Source: GCA-2862585 sp965661345 (GTDB lineage: Bacteria; Bacteroidota; Bacteroidia; Flavobacteriales; UBA7312). Taken from it: a DNA stretch of 53,214 bases. The translations under genes were made by a program, and so were the position numbers. Positions 8,715 to 17,222 of this stretch are shown piece by piece (positions within the stretch are counted from its first letter, which is position 1; each line of letters opens with the position of its first letter). The notes below the pieces were generated by a model. The model did not search any database and was not told the origin of the DNA. It saw only the letters and a program-made list of their open reading frames with translations. The stretch covers positions 1 to 53,214 of the forward strand of contig CBFIDK010000011.1 in the NCBI GenBank assembly GCA_965661345.1. Reading direction: 5' to 3'.

Positions 8715-9416
8715 TTGATTTTTCGATTTAAATCCTTTCAAATTGAACAGTCAAAATCGGCTATGAAAGTAGGCACTGATGGGGTTTTACTAGGTGCATG
8801 GGCAAAACCAACAACACCACCTAAACGGATACTGGATATTGGAACAGGAACAGGATTAATTGCCATAATGATGGCACAACGCTTCGAAGAAGCTAAAATC
8901 ATTGGAATTGAAATCAATGTTGAAGCGTCACAAGAAGCTACAACAAATATGCTTTCATCTAGATGGAATGAACGCCTTGAATGTCAAAACACTTCTTTAC
9001 AAAATTCTAGTTTTGATCAACCTTTTGATGTTGTGGTTTGCAATCCACCCTATTTTGAAAACACTACCAAATCTAATAATGAACAGCGCACTACGGCTAG
9101 ACACACGGACAGTTTATCGTTGAATGAAATTTTTAAAAAAATGGATACTCTGTTAGCGTTAAATGGTGAACTCATGTTGGTATACCCTTCTGAGAATGTT
9201 CAAAACATACAAAACGACTTAACGTTTTTTGGACTTTACTTAAATGAAATTTGCTGGGTAAAAGGGAATAAAAAAAGTAAAGTAAAAAGAGCTTTGATGA
9301 AAATATCAAAACACCACAAAACGTTAAAGGAAAGTAACTTAACAATCGAAACAGAAAGGCATAATTACACGAAGGAATACGTGGATTTATGCAAAGATTT
9401 TTATCTTAATTTATAA
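8715..9416 (+). CDS. trmN6: tRNA1(Val) adenine-37 N6-methyltransferase (TrmN6/YfiC)
   Basis: SAM-dependent methyltransferase that makes N6-methyladenosine at position 37 of tRNA-Val. The 233-residue protein shows the SAM-binding ILDIGTGTGLIAIMMAQR and the catalytic NPPYF of N6-adenine methyltransferases. A TTG start at 8715 is preferred: the residues it adds (FRFKSFQIEQ) correspond to the conserved family N-terminus, and the next in-frame ATG, at 8762, would remove them. The start is one base after the upstream stop. At the 3' end the gene overlaps the convergent saccharopine dehydrogenase gene by 11 nt. Confidence 0.9.
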   Translation: MIFRFKSFQIEQSKSAMKVGTDGVLLGAWAKPTTPPKRILDIGTGTGLIAIMMAQRFEEAKIIGIEINVEASQEATTNMLSSRWNERLECQNTSLQNSSFDQPFDVVVCNPPYFENTTKSNNEQRTTARHTDSLSLNEIFKKMDTLLALNGELMLVYPSENVQNIQNDLTFFGLYLNEICWVKGNKKSKVKRALMKISKHHKTLKESNLTIETERHNYTKEYVDLCKDFYLNL

Positions 9417-10734
9417 CCTCTTCCTCAACAAAATCAATACCAAATTCTTTTAATTTCTCTAGAACGGGTAAGTAAATTTCTTTATCAATAGGAATCTTGA
9501 CTCCCGACATTTTAATTTTATCAGTCAAAATGAGTTCGGCTGCAATGGCAACTGGAAGTCCAACTGTCATACTCATAGCTGTGTTAAGTTGGTCTTTTCC
9601 TTTTAGAACTAGCGAGGATTTTAATTTATGATCATCACCATTTAAGGTGTATTCGAATAAATGCTGCATGACTATCATGTCTTTTTCGTCAGCTTTCAAA
9701 GATAATTTTTGTTCCAAAATGTGTTGTAAAACTTGAGCAGGAGTTCCCTTTTCTAATCCTATTTTCGTATTCTCAAATAACCCTAACCAAGTGAGTTTTT
9801 GCATCACTTCATCATCAATTGTGAAGTACTCTTGAATTTTATTTTCTACGGTTTTTACGGTATCGTAAACTAAAAATGAATTTACAAATTCTCTATGGGT
9901 CATTTCTGAGACATTAGATAATTCAAAAGTATCATCAGTCATGCCAAGTTGCACAAATACGTCCCATGCTCTTGAAAAGCCAGGCCTCCTAAGGGTTCCT
10001 CTCAACATTGTTGGAATCTCACTAAGATTGTACACATCTCTGTAAGATAAAGAATCACGGTTTGCATAAGCTTCAAATATACCTTCATTCAACACTTCAA
10101 CTTCTTCTACCCTTTTAAAAAGCTTGTGGTGAGGAATGTACTTGTATAAATTGTTTCTTATAAATTGAGCCGTTCCTTGTCCTGCAAGGACAACATTTCT
10201 AGGATTCCAAGTAAATTTGTAGTTCCAAGGGTTGTCATCATATTCAGGGGCTACTAGGCCACCACAAAACGATTTAAAAAGAGTTATTTCTCCCCCTTTT
10301 GAATGAATTTCATCAATTATTTTTTTGGCTGATAAATGGTCAATTCCTGGATCAAGTCCTATCTCATTTAACAACAGGACACCTTTCTCATTAGCTTTTT
10401 CATGCAGTGCTTTGATTTCATCTGAAACATATGATGCTGTAATCATGTCAACACCTTGAATAACACAATCTTCAGCTAACAAAACATGCATACGAGCGGG
10501 AAGCATTGAGATGACAATATCCGCTTCACGAATAGCATCATTTCTTTGTTCTATATCAAACACATCAAAATGTAATGCTGTGCCTCTTTGATGACTATTT
10601 ATTTTCTGCTCTGCTAGAGATAAATCGAAATCTCCAACAACAACATTCCAATCATTTTCTTCTGATTTATTAAGAAGATAATCTATCAATGACGTAGCCG
10701 ACAAACCTGCTCCTACAACCAATATTCTTTTCAT
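9406..10734 (-). CDS. Saccharopine dehydrogenase-like oxidoreductase
   Basis: A 442-residue protein of the saccharopine reductase/Lys9 type, with an N-terminal Rossmann fold (VVGAGLSATSLI at about residues 5-16) and the long C-terminal saccharopine dehydrogenase domain. In known pathways such enzymes act on saccharopine or carboxynorspermidine-like adducts, linking an aldehyde with an amino acid. Here dapF shows that lysine comes from the DAP route, so a role in lysine degradation or another imine reduction is more likely than lysine synthesis; that is inference. It stands alone on the minus strand and its 3' end overlaps trmN6. Confidence 0.85.
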   Translation of the reverse strand: MKRILVVGAGLSATSLIDYLLNKSEENDWNVVVGDFDLSLAEQKINSHQRGTALHFDVFDIEQRNDAIREADIVISMLPARMHVLLAEDCVIQGVDMITASYVSDEIKALHEKANEKGVLLLNEIGLDPGIDHLSAKKIIDEIHSKGGEITLFKSFCGGLVAPEYDDNPWNYKFTWNPRNVVLAGQGTAQFIRNNLYKYIPHHKLFKRVEEVEVLNEGIFEAYANRDSLSYRDVYNLSEIPTMLRGTLRRPGFSRAWDVFVQLGMTDDTFELSNVSEMTHREFVNSFLVYDTVKTVENKIQEYFTIDDEVMQKLTWLGLFENTKIGLEKGTPAQVLQHILEQKLSLKADEKDMIVMQHLFEYTLNGDDHKLKSSLVLKGKDQLNTAMSMTVGLPVAIAAELILTDKIKMSGVKIPIDKEIYLPVLEKLKEFGIDFVEEEVIN

Positions 10735-10786
10735 AAATGATGCAAATTAAGTGCTAATATATGTATTTTAGTGCTTTGCTATAAGA

Positions 10787-11185
10787 ATGAACAAGAAAGT
10801 TATAATAACAGCTATTTCCCTTATTATTTTGGGTATAATTCTAGATGCTTTTAGTGCCCATGCTCTAAAGAAACTCATAAGTTTTGAACAGTTAACAAGC
10901 TTTAAGGTTGGTACAAAGTACCATCTCTTTCATTCGTTTGCATTATTGATTTTTGGCTTTAATTATTCCAAACCGAACCTATCTTTGCGAACAATTTCAC
11001 TATTTGTTTCTGGTATTTTTTGCTTTTCGTTTTCAATATACCTTCTTAGTATCCAAGAACTTTTGAATGCAAACTTATCTATCATTGGGCCCATCACACC
11101 AATTGGAGGACTTCTATTTATTTTTGCTTGGATAAATTTATTGGTAAATGTATTAGCGATTAAACAAAAACAGTCAGTTAAATAA
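10787..11185 (+). CDS. DUF423 family membrane protein
   Basis: A 132-residue inner-membrane protein with four predicted hydrophobic segments. The conserved DUF423 features are visible: GAFGAH-like DAFSAHALKK near residues 21-30, KYHLFHSFAL in the middle and GPITPIGGLLFI near the end. The biochemical role of the family is not known. It is divergent from the saccharopine dehydrogenase-like gene and is followed by a palindrome and then pckA. Confidence 0.88.
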   Translation: MNKKVIITAISLIILGIILDAFSAHALKKLISFEQLTSFKVGTKYHLFHSFALLIFGFNYSKPNLSLRTISLFVSGIFCFSFSIYLLSIQELLNANLSIIGPITPIGGLLFIFAWINLLVNVLAIKQKQSVK

Positions 11186-11199
11186 TCGTCGACACCTCT

Positions 11200-11227
11200 T
11201 TTAAAGTGTACAATGTACACATTTAAA
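11200..11227. promoter_or_regulatory. 28-bp imperfect palindrome between DUF423 gene and pckA
   Basis: GTGTAC and GTACAC flank a 3-nt centre at 11206-11220, extended on both sides by TTTAAA (11200-11205 and 11222-11227). There is no T-tract directly after it, so it is a better candidate for a protein-binding site than for a terminator. It lies 138 nt before the pckA start codon, upstream of the presumed pckA promoter. Confidence 0.5.
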
Positions 11228-11325
11228 ATTTCAACTAACATCTTATTATACTCTAGTAATTAAGAATAATAAAAAGTAAAAAAATCAAGAGTATATTTTT
11301 TGTGGCTTACTTATTAATTCTAATA

Positions 11326-11354
11326 TTTGTCAGCCTAACTTTATGTATACTTTG
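11326..11354 (+). promoter_or_regulatory. Probable pckA promoter (variant -7 element)
   Basis: TTTG at 11326-11329 is followed after 18 nt by TACTTTG at 11348-11354, a TAnTTTG variant one base shorter than consensus. It ends 4 nt before the pckA ATG, the same close arrangement as at dapF. Confidence 0.5.
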
Positions 11355-11358
11355 ACTT

Positions 11359-12954
11359 ATGAATAATGATATTCAATCGCAATTGTATAAAATGGGCATT
11401 TCTGATGTAACTATCCATTGGAACCTTTCGCCTGAAAAATTATCAACTCTTTCTGTAAACCTTGGCCAAGCAAAAACTACAAGTTTTGGCGCTATTAGTG
11501 TTAACACTGGCGAGTTTACTGGAAGGTCTCCAAAAGATAGATTTATTGTTAAAGACGATATAACTTCAGATTCCATTTGGTGGGGAGATGTAAACATCCC
11601 TTTTAGTGAAGAAAAATATAAATCACTTTATTCCAAAGTAGTAAGCCACACGAAAAACAAGGACATCTACGTAAGGGATGTATATGCATGTGCTGACGAA
11701 AACTTTAGATTAAATATAAGAGTGATTAACGAATACCCATGGTCTAACTTATTTGCTCACAATATGTTTTTAAGGCCATCTGAAGAAGAGCTTAAATCCT
11801 TTTCTCCAGAATGGACAATTATAAATATTCCTTCGTTTTTAGCTGATGCTGAAAAAGACGGCACTCGTCAACATAACTTTGCAATAATTAATTTCAGTGA
11901 TAAAAACATACTTATCGGCGGAACTGGATACACTGGAGAAATTAAAAAAGGAATTTTTTCAGTTTTAAACTACATCCTTCCACATGAGAAAAATGTTTTG
12001 TCTATGCATTGTTCTGCTAATGTAGGTAAGTCAGGTGATACTGCAGTATTTTTTGGATTATCAGGAACCGGTAAAACAACTTTATCTGCTGATCCAAACA
12101 GAAACTTGATTGGCGATGACGAACATGGATGGAGTGAAGACAGTGTATTCAATTTTGAAGGCGGGTGCTATGCTAAATGCATTGACTTAACTGCTGAAAA
12201 GGAACCTGATATTTACGCTGCTATTAAAGAAGATGCGTTGTTAGAAAACGTTATTTTCAAAGAATCGTCAAATGATATTGATTTTTCAGATAGTTCGATT
12301 ACCGAAAATACTAGGGTAAGCTACCCCATTTATCACATTAACAATATTGCTGTTCCATCTATTGCTGGAGCACCAAAAAATATTTTCTTTTTAACCTGTG
12401 ATGCTTTTGGAGTACTTCCTCCAATTTCAAAACTTACAGCTGGCCAAGCAATGTATCACTTTATCTCAGGATATACTGCAAAAGTTGCTGGTACAGAAGA
12501 AGGAATTACAGAGCCAAGCACTACATTTTCAGCGTGTTTCGGAGAACCATTTTTACCTCTACATCCTACCAGATATGCTGAATTATTAGGTCAGAAAATG
12601 AAGTCTAGTAATGTTAATGTATGGCTGGTTAACACTGGCTGGTCTGGTGGCCCATACGGAATTGGATCAAGATTGAGTTTAAAATACACACGTTCGATAA
12701 TCACTGCGGCACTTAATGGTGATTTGAACGATGTAGATTACAACGAACATGATGTATTTGGATTACAAATGCCTTCATCATGTGTTGGTGTTCCTTCTGA
12801 AATTTTAAACCCAAAAAACACATGGGAAAATAAAGAGGATTATACTATTAAAGCAAACGAATTATCAAACGCATTCATTGCTAATTTTGAGAAATTCAAA
12901 GATTTTGCCAACGAGGAAATTATGGGCGGTGCTCCAAAAATTAAAGTTTCTTAG
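11359..12954 (+). CDS. pckA: Phosphoenolpyruvate carboxykinase (ATP)
   Basis: Interconverts oxaloacetate plus ATP with phosphoenolpyruvate, CO2 and ADP; the entry step of gluconeogenesis, or an anaplerotic step in reverse. The 531-residue length is normal for the ATP-dependent class. The kinase P-loop GLSGTGKT is at 233-240, preceded by the metal- and substrate-binding MHCSANVG segment, and GDDEHGW is at 252-258. The N-terminal substrate loop contains TGRSPKDRF. It is monocistronic: a palindrome lies upstream and a strong hairpin terminator lies 23 nt after its stop codon. Confidence 0.97.
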   Translation: MNNDIQSQLYKMGISDVTIHWNLSPEKLSTLSVNLGQAKTTSFGAISVNTGEFTGRSPKDRFIVKDDITSDSIWWGDVNIPFSEEKYKSLYSKVVSHTKNKDIYVRDVYACADENFRLNIRVINEYPWSNLFAHNMFLRPSEEELKSFSPEWTIINIPSFLADAEKDGTRQHNFAIINFSDKNILIGGTGYTGEIKKGIFSVLNYILPHEKNVLSMHCSANVGKSGDTAVFFGLSGTGKTTLSADPNRNLIGDDEHGWSEDSVFNFEGGCYAKCIDLTAEKEPDIYAAIKEDALLENVIFKESSNDIDFSDSSITENTRVSYPIYHINNIAVPSIAGAPKNIFFLTCDAFGVLPPISKLTAGQAMYHFISGYTAKVAGTEEGITEPSTTFSACFGEPFLPLHPTRYAELLGQKMKSSNVNVWLVNTGWSGGPYGIGSRLSLKYTRSIITAALNGDLNDVDYNEHDVFGLQMPSSCVGVPSEILNPKNTWENKEDYTIKANELSNAFIANFEKFKDFANEEIMGGAPKIKVS

Positions 12955-12977
12955 AGTACTCTTAAAATATCATAAAT

Positions 12978-13009
12978 AAAAAACCCATTCTAGTGAATGG
13001 GTTTTTTTT
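12978..13009. terminator. Bidirectional intrinsic terminator between pckA and rpmE2
   Basis: A 13-bp stem (arms 12978-12990 and 12995-13007, core ACCCATTC/GAATGGGT) with a TAGT loop is bounded by A-rich and T-rich tracts. It can stop pckA on the plus strand and rpmE2 on the minus strand. Confidence 0.85.
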
Positions 13010-13032
13010 AGATATTGTATGATAAATACTGC

Positions 13033-13287
13033 TTACTTAGAGAATTTTGAGTATTTATTCTTGAACTTATCGATACGCCCTGCTGTATCAACTAACTTCA
13101 TTTTACCAGTGTAATATGGATGAGAATCTGAAGATATTTCCATTTTAATTAATGGGTACTCATTTCCATCTTCCCACTTAATAGTATCTTTTGTATTAGC
13201 AGTAGATTTTGTCAATACAGTATAACCTGTTGAAATATCCTGCATTACTACTAATCTATAATTTTCTGGGTGAATTCCTTTTTTCAT
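13033..13287 (-). CDS. rpmE2: 50S ribosomal protein L31 type B
   Basis: Ribosomal protein L31 of the zinc-free (C-minus) class. The 84-residue protein begins MKKGIHPENYRLVV and contains SSDSHPYYTG and KLVDTAGRIDKF, as in the family, and has no cysteine. A longer reading from 13320 would add 11 residues, but the promoter -7 element (13308-13315) would then lie within the coding sequence and the family does not have that extension, so the ATG at 13287 is chosen. It is convergent with pckA and shares the terminator. Confidence 0.95.
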   Translation of the reverse strand: MKKGIHPENYRLVVMQDISTGYTVLTKSTANTKDTIKWEDGNEYPLIKMEISSDSHPYYTGKMKLVDTAGRIDKFKNKYSKFSK

Positions 13288-13307
13288 TATTTCAATAATT
13301 TGGATTG

Positions 13308-13338
13308 CAAATATAAACACTTATACTAAACTGACAAA
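13308..13338 (-). promoter_or_regulatory. rpmE2 promoter
   Basis: On the minus strand TTTG (13338-13335), a 19-nt spacer and TATATTTG (13315-13308) form a full match to the Bacteroidetes -33/-7 promoter. The leader to the ATG would be about 15 nt. Confidence 0.8.
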
Positions 13339-13386
13339 CTAGCATTTTAAATATTATACTAATTATTATCAGCTCACCGTTTGTTT

Positions 13387-13394
13387 TATATTTG
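13387..13394 (+). promoter_or_regulatory. -7 promoter element of beta-helix lipoprotein gene
   Basis: TATATTTG matches TAnnTTTG and ends 7 nt before the chosen ATG at 13402. No TTTG is seen at the usual distance upstream. Confidence 0.5.
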
Positions 13395-13401
13395 CAGAAC
13401 T

Positions 13402-14874
13402 ATGTATATCAGAAAAATCCTATTTTTTATCGGAGTGTTGGCTATAATTTCTTCTTGTCAAAAAGACTTTTTTCAAGAAAGTGGCCCAGGAAATTTATCT
13501 TTTTCCAACGATTCCATACTATTTGACACTGTTTTTTCGTCAATTGGAAGCGCTACAAAAAAGTTTATTGTCTACAATAACAATACTAATCCAGTTACAA
13601 TAGAAAACATTACACTTGCTAATACCGATCCTTTAAATGTTTACAGGATAAATATTGACGGTTTTCCGATAGAACAAAGTCAAAATATTAAACTTGCAGC
13701 GAACGACAGTATGTTTGTTTTTGTAGAAGTTACCATAAATCCAAATTCCTCACAACTCCCCTATTTGGTAACTAATAAACTAGAATTTGAAACCAATGGC
13801 AATACTCAAAGCATTGAGCTTGTAGCCTATGGCCAAAATGCTAATTTTTATACTCCAATGGACAATATATTCATTAGCGGAAACGATAGCCTGAATTTCA
13901 GGTATTTTTCTATTGACGAAAACACAATATGGAATAACGATTTGCCTCATGTAATTTATGGGTATGTATTAATTGAACCTAATGCTACATTAATCATTGA
14001 AGAAGGCAGTCAAATATATTTTCATAAAAATTCAGGAATAATAGTTGGTAACCCAATACTCGGGTCAAATAACGATGGAGGAACGCTAATTGTAAATGGT
14101 AGCTTGGATAATGAAGTAGTCTTTCAAGGAGACCGTTTAGAACAATGGTATGCCGATGCCCCTGGGCAATGGGATCAGATTTGGATGTGTCAAGGAAGTA
14201 AGAATAATCAAATTAACTATGCCATAATCAGGAATGGTACAGTCGGTATAAAAGTTGATACTCTAGGAAACTCATCTAGCCCTACTCTTGAAATCAATAA
14301 TACAATAATTGAAAACATGAGTGATATTGGTTTATTTGCCCAAGGAAGTTTCGTTAGTGGTCATAACAATTTAATAAGTAATTGTGGTAGATATAGCCTA
14401 GTCCTTAATATTGGTGGACGGTATAATTTCACACATTCAACCTTTGCAAATCATTACCTATTCGGTAGCCGAAATACACCCTCAATTCTAATAAATAATT
14501 ATTACGAGGATATTACTGGAACTATACAAATAAGGGATTTGAATGAGGCTACTTTTACCAATTGCATCATTGATGGTAGTAACGTTCATGAATTAGAGTT
14601 ACAGAGTAATTCACTTGGCAATTTCAACTATTTATTTGACCATTGTCTACTAAAAATTCACCCTGACTCATCCTTAAGTTCTTTGAATGAAGAAAATAGT
14701 ATTGAAACCAACAACGATATCAATATTTTTAATAGCACTTTAGATCAAGACTTTATGATAAGTGAAGAATCCCCTGCTCTAAACTCTGGCAAATCAACCA
14801 CTGTCACACTAGATTTATTAGGAAATAGTAGAGATAACACACCTGATATTGGAGCCTACGAAAGAGTAGATTAA
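13402..14874 (+). CDS. Lipoprotein with predicted right-handed beta-helix
   Basis: A 490-residue exported protein of unknown function. The signal peptide is MYIRKILFFIGVLAIISSC with a lipobox-like end at Cys19, so it is probably lipid-anchored in the outer membrane. Residues 25-150 look like an immunoglobulin-like beta domain (choice-of-anchor type), and roughly 160-470 look like a parallel beta-helix with repeated N and G turns. The last residues contain DIGAYER, commonly seen at the end of this choice-of-anchor/pectate-lyase-like group. The start is set at the ATG at 13402 because a TTG reading from 13381 would put a promoter element inside the gene. Its stop overlaps that of the convergent acyl-CoA reductase. 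Confidence 0.8.
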   Translation: MYIRKILFFIGVLAIISSCQKDFFQESGPGNLSFSNDSILFDTVFSSIGSATKKFIVYNNNTNPVTIENITLANTDPLNVYRINIDGFPIEQSQNIKLAANDSMFVFVEVTINPNSSQLPYLVTNKLEFETNGNTQSIELVAYGQNANFYTPMDNIFISGNDSLNFRYFSIDENTIWNNDLPHVIYGYVLIEPNATLIIEEGSQIYFHKNSGIIVGNPILGSNNDGGTLIVNGSLDNEVVFQGDRLEQWYADAPGQWDQIWMCQGSKNNQINYAIIRNGTVGIKVDTLGNSSSPTLEINNTIIENMSDIGLFAQGSFVSGHNNLISNCGRYSLVLNIGGRYNFTHSTFANHYLFGSRNTPSILINNYYEDITGTIQIRDLNEATFTNCIIDGSNVHELELQSNSLGNFNYLFDHCLLKIHPDSSLSSLNEENSIETNNDINIFNSTLDQDFMISEESPALNSGKSTTVTLDLLGNSRDNTPDIGAYERVD

Positions 14875-15887
14875 ATTTGTTCAAGAAAGGATAAAGTGTT
14901 AATCCCATCCGCATAGTCATCTAATTTTGGGAACTGCGCACTACCGAACGGTATGCCTCCTTTTCTGACTACACATTGAATATCATCTTTGTTATTTTCC
15001 AAATAAATATCAAGACTTTTTAAATCTTCATAAAACTCGTAATTCAAAACCCCTACTGGAGAATGTAAGCCTTTATCTTCTTTGAGAATTAGAAAACCAT
15101 TTTCTATTATCTTTTGATTTCCCATCAAATAAATTGCTTTATAATAATCGTAATTGTTAGCGTACTTATTATTCAAAACAACATCTTTATACTCATAAAA
15201 AACCTCGAAAAGTAAATCTAAATCATAGCCCTTAGGTACAAAAATTTTAGTCACATTTCGACAGCCCAAACCAAAATACATAAACACATCTGCCGCTAAA
15301 GATTTTCGTTCTTCTAAACTTTCTTTACCATCTAATACAGCAACGGAAGTTCTGCTTTTTCTCAAAATTTTTGGATACTCTTTAAAATAATAGTCAAAGT
15401 GCTTGTATGAATCGTTGTTTCCTGTAGCTATTACAGCATCAAATTCTTTTACAGGTGATGATGATACTTCTATACGCTTGCTAAATTCAGGTTCTATTTT
15501 AATCAATTCATCAATAATGATTAATAGCAGTTGATTGTCTTTTGACGAGAGCTTGACTTTGGCTGCGTTGCCACTTATCAAAACACATAACAAATCATGA
15601 AAACCAACAAGTGGAATATTTCCCGCCATGATAATTGAAACACTTTTGGGAGGCTTAGAATCAAAATCATAACCTTCAAGCCATGCAGTAAGGTTTTCAC
15701 GCGACAAATTTTTAGAAATTGAAGAAATAGAGCTTCTTATATTTTCAGCAGTAAACCAACCGTTTTTATAGACGTATTGTAAGATCACTTTTTCTAACTC
15801 ATGATTATTATCCGCTCTTTGGTTAACAAAACCAGTCAAAAAATCACCTAATTTTTCAAAAGCAGAAATTCTATTTTCAATAGTCAT
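14871..15887 (-). CDS. LuxC-like acyl-CoA reductase
   Basis: Member of the acyl-CoA reductase/LuxC family, which belongs to the aldehyde dehydrogenase superfamily and reduces fatty acyl thioesters to aldehydes using NADPH. The 338-residue protein has the nucleotide-binding region SVSIIMAGNIPLVGFHD (from about 82) and a likely catalytic Cys209 in FGLGCRNVTKI. The start is put at the ATG at 15885-15887 because the longer reading to 16016 would run antisense through the ferredoxin gene and adds residues unlike the family. No luxD, luxE or luxAB is present, so bioluminescence is not implied. It is divergent from the ferredoxin gene, with only 58 nt between start codons. The physiological substrate is unknown. 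Confidence 0.85.
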   Translation of the reverse strand: MTIENRISAFEKLGDFLTGFVNQRADNNHELEKVILQYVYKNGWFTAENIRSSISSISKNLSRENLTAWLEGYDFDSKPPKSVSIIMAGNIPLVGFHDLLCVLISGNAAKVKLSSKDNQLLLIIIDELIKIEPEFSKRIEVSSSPVKEFDAVIATGNNDSYKHFDYYFKEYPKILRKSRTSVAVLDGKESLEERKSLAADVFMYFGLGCRNVTKIFVPKGYDLDLLFEVFYEYKDVVLNNKYANNYDYYKAIYLMGNQKIIENGFLILKEDKGLHSPVGVLNYEFYEDLKSLDIYLENNKDDIQCVVRKGGIPFGSAQFPKLDDYADGINTLSFLEQI

Positions 15888-15895
15888 TTTCTTAG

Positions 15896-15903
15896 TATAT
15901 TTG
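15896..15903 (+). promoter_or_regulatory. -7 promoter element of ferredoxin gene
   Basis: TATATTTG, an exact TAnnTTTG match, 42 nt before the ferredoxin ATG. A near match on the other strand (TTAATTTG) could serve the divergent acyl-CoA reductase gene. Confidence 0.5.
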
Positions 15904-15945
15904 TACCTGCAAATTAAAACTATTAACCTTTTTGATTTTAAAAAA

Positions 15946-16293
15946 ATGGCAATTAAAATTACTGATGAATGCATAAATTGTGGAGCTTGTGAGCCTGAAT
16001 GTCCTAACAATGCCATTTATGAAGGTGGTATGGAATGGCATTTCTCAGATGGCACTACACTAAATGGAGTAGTAACGCCTAAAAGTGGTGGAGAATATAA
16101 TGCCGATGATTCTCAAGAGCCTGTTGATTATGATGTCTATTACATTGTAACTGACAAGTGTACAGAATGTATGGGCTTTCATGACGAACCTCAATGTGCT
16201 GCTGTATGCCCAGTTGATTGCTGTGTACCAGATGAAGATAATGTTGAGTCAGAATCTGAATTGCTTTCCAAAAAAGACTTTTTACATTCGTAA
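15946..16293 (+). CDS. 4Fe-4S dicluster ferredoxin
   Basis: Small electron carrier of 115 residues with two cysteine sets. The first is C9-x2-C12-x2-C15-x3-C19 followed by Pro; the second is C72-x2-C75-x8-C84-x3-C88 followed by Pro, the arrangement of Allochromatium-type 2[4Fe-4S] ferredoxins. About 50 residues separate the sets, longer than in the minimal ferredoxin, and an acidic tail follows. The start at 15946 is chosen because the motif normally begins within 10 residues of the N-terminus. Its stop abuts the next ATG (TAAATG). Being divergent from the acyl-CoA reductase gene and upstream of serC, it may supply electrons to a partner not shown here. Confidence 0.92.
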   Translation: MAIKITDECINCGACEPECPNNAIYEGGMEWHFSDGTTLNGVVTPKSGGEYNADDSQEPVDYDVYYIVTDKCTECMGFHDEPQCAAVCPVDCCVPDEDNVESESELLSKKDFLHS

Positions 16294-17184
16294 ATGCCCC
16301 TTATTTACAAAGCCATATCTCACTTTGTAATTTTTGTCATATCGGCTTTTTTACACACGGCTTTATTTGCCCAAAGTTCAGATTTTGCTTCTTACGAAAG
16401 CCAATTGAAAGAACTCGCCAATCAATTAGTTTACGGTGAAAATGACGCTGTTAAATTAAACGCTCATCAAGAATTTTTAGAAACTTGGGATTTGGTGCTT
16501 GACAATCCAAAATCTATTAAATATTCCTTTGATTCATTATCTACGTTATTTCCAATTTTAACTAGTGATGATGAAAAATTAAGAGTGATAAATTGGCATA
16601 TTCCTCTTGATAATAATGTAAATCAATACCACGCCATTGTTCAGTATTTCGATAATAAAAAGAAGTATCAAGTCAAATATTTAGAGCCAATTTTAGGAGA
16701 AGTAAAAAGTGCTACTTCCTTAAAATTAATAAACAATCAATGGATTGGAGCACTATACTATCACCTATCGTCATTTAAAAAAGGCAATAAAACCTATTAC
16801 CTCCTACTAGGCTGGGACGGAAATGATGAGCGTAGCAACAAGAAAATTATTGATGTTTTATCGGTCTCTTCGAAGTCACTGGTCTTTGGTGCGCCAATTT
16901 TTAGATACAAAAAGCAAAGGCTACACCGATTTATTCTAGAATACAAAGAAGATGCTGCTGTATCAGTAAAATTCAATAAAAAAAATAAACAAATTACGTT
17001 TCCCAATTTAATACCCATCAACGATAATTTAGAGGGGCTATACGATTTTTACGTGCCAGATGGCAGTATCAATGCCTTTGAACTAGTTAATGGTACATTC
17101 AAATTCGTTGAAGATGTGGAAAATCCGTTTAAAGTTGACGTACCGAAAATTAAAAAAATAGACTCTGGTTTGTTTCCAAAATAA
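16294..17184 (+). CDS. Exported protein of unknown function
   Basis: A 296-residue protein with a signal peptide (hydrophobic segment about residues 9-24, cleavage expected after LFAQ at 27). The rest is soluble, mixed alpha/beta, with YYLLLGWDGND near 168-178 as a recognisable local feature. I cannot name a family with confidence; similar proteins are found beside serC in related bacteria from memory of the layout only. It starts directly after the ferredoxin stop and is 38 nt from serC, suggesting cotranscription. Confidence 0.75.
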   Translation: MPLIYKAISHFVIFVISAFLHTALFAQSSDFASYESQLKELANQLVYGENDAVKLNAHQEFLETWDLVLDNPKSIKYSFDSLSTLFPILTSDDEKLRVINWHIPLDNNVNQYHAIVQYFDNKKKYQVKYLEPILGEVKSATSLKLINNQWIGALYYHLSSFKKGNKTYYLLLGWDGNDERSNKKIIDVLSVSSKSLVFGAPIFRYKKQRLHRFILEYKEDAAVSVKFNKKNKQITFPNLIPINDNLEGLYDFYVPDGSINAFELVNGTFKFVEDVENPFKVDVPKIKKIDSGLFPK

Positions 17185-17222
17185 ATAATAAAAACTCATT
17201 TTTGTATTCTAATATTTAACAT

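Noticed and set aside
13288..13320. Longer N-terminus of L31
   Set aside because: It contains the promoter -7 element and adds residues absent in the family.
15896..15946. Bioluminescence (lux) operon from the LuxC match
   Set aside because: No luciferase or LuxD/LuxE; ferredoxin and serine genes surround it.
15888..16016. Longer N-terminus of the acyl-CoA reductase reaching into the ferredoxin gene
   Set aside because: It would be antisense to the first codons of ferredoxin, cover its promoter, and the added residues are unlike the LuxC family.
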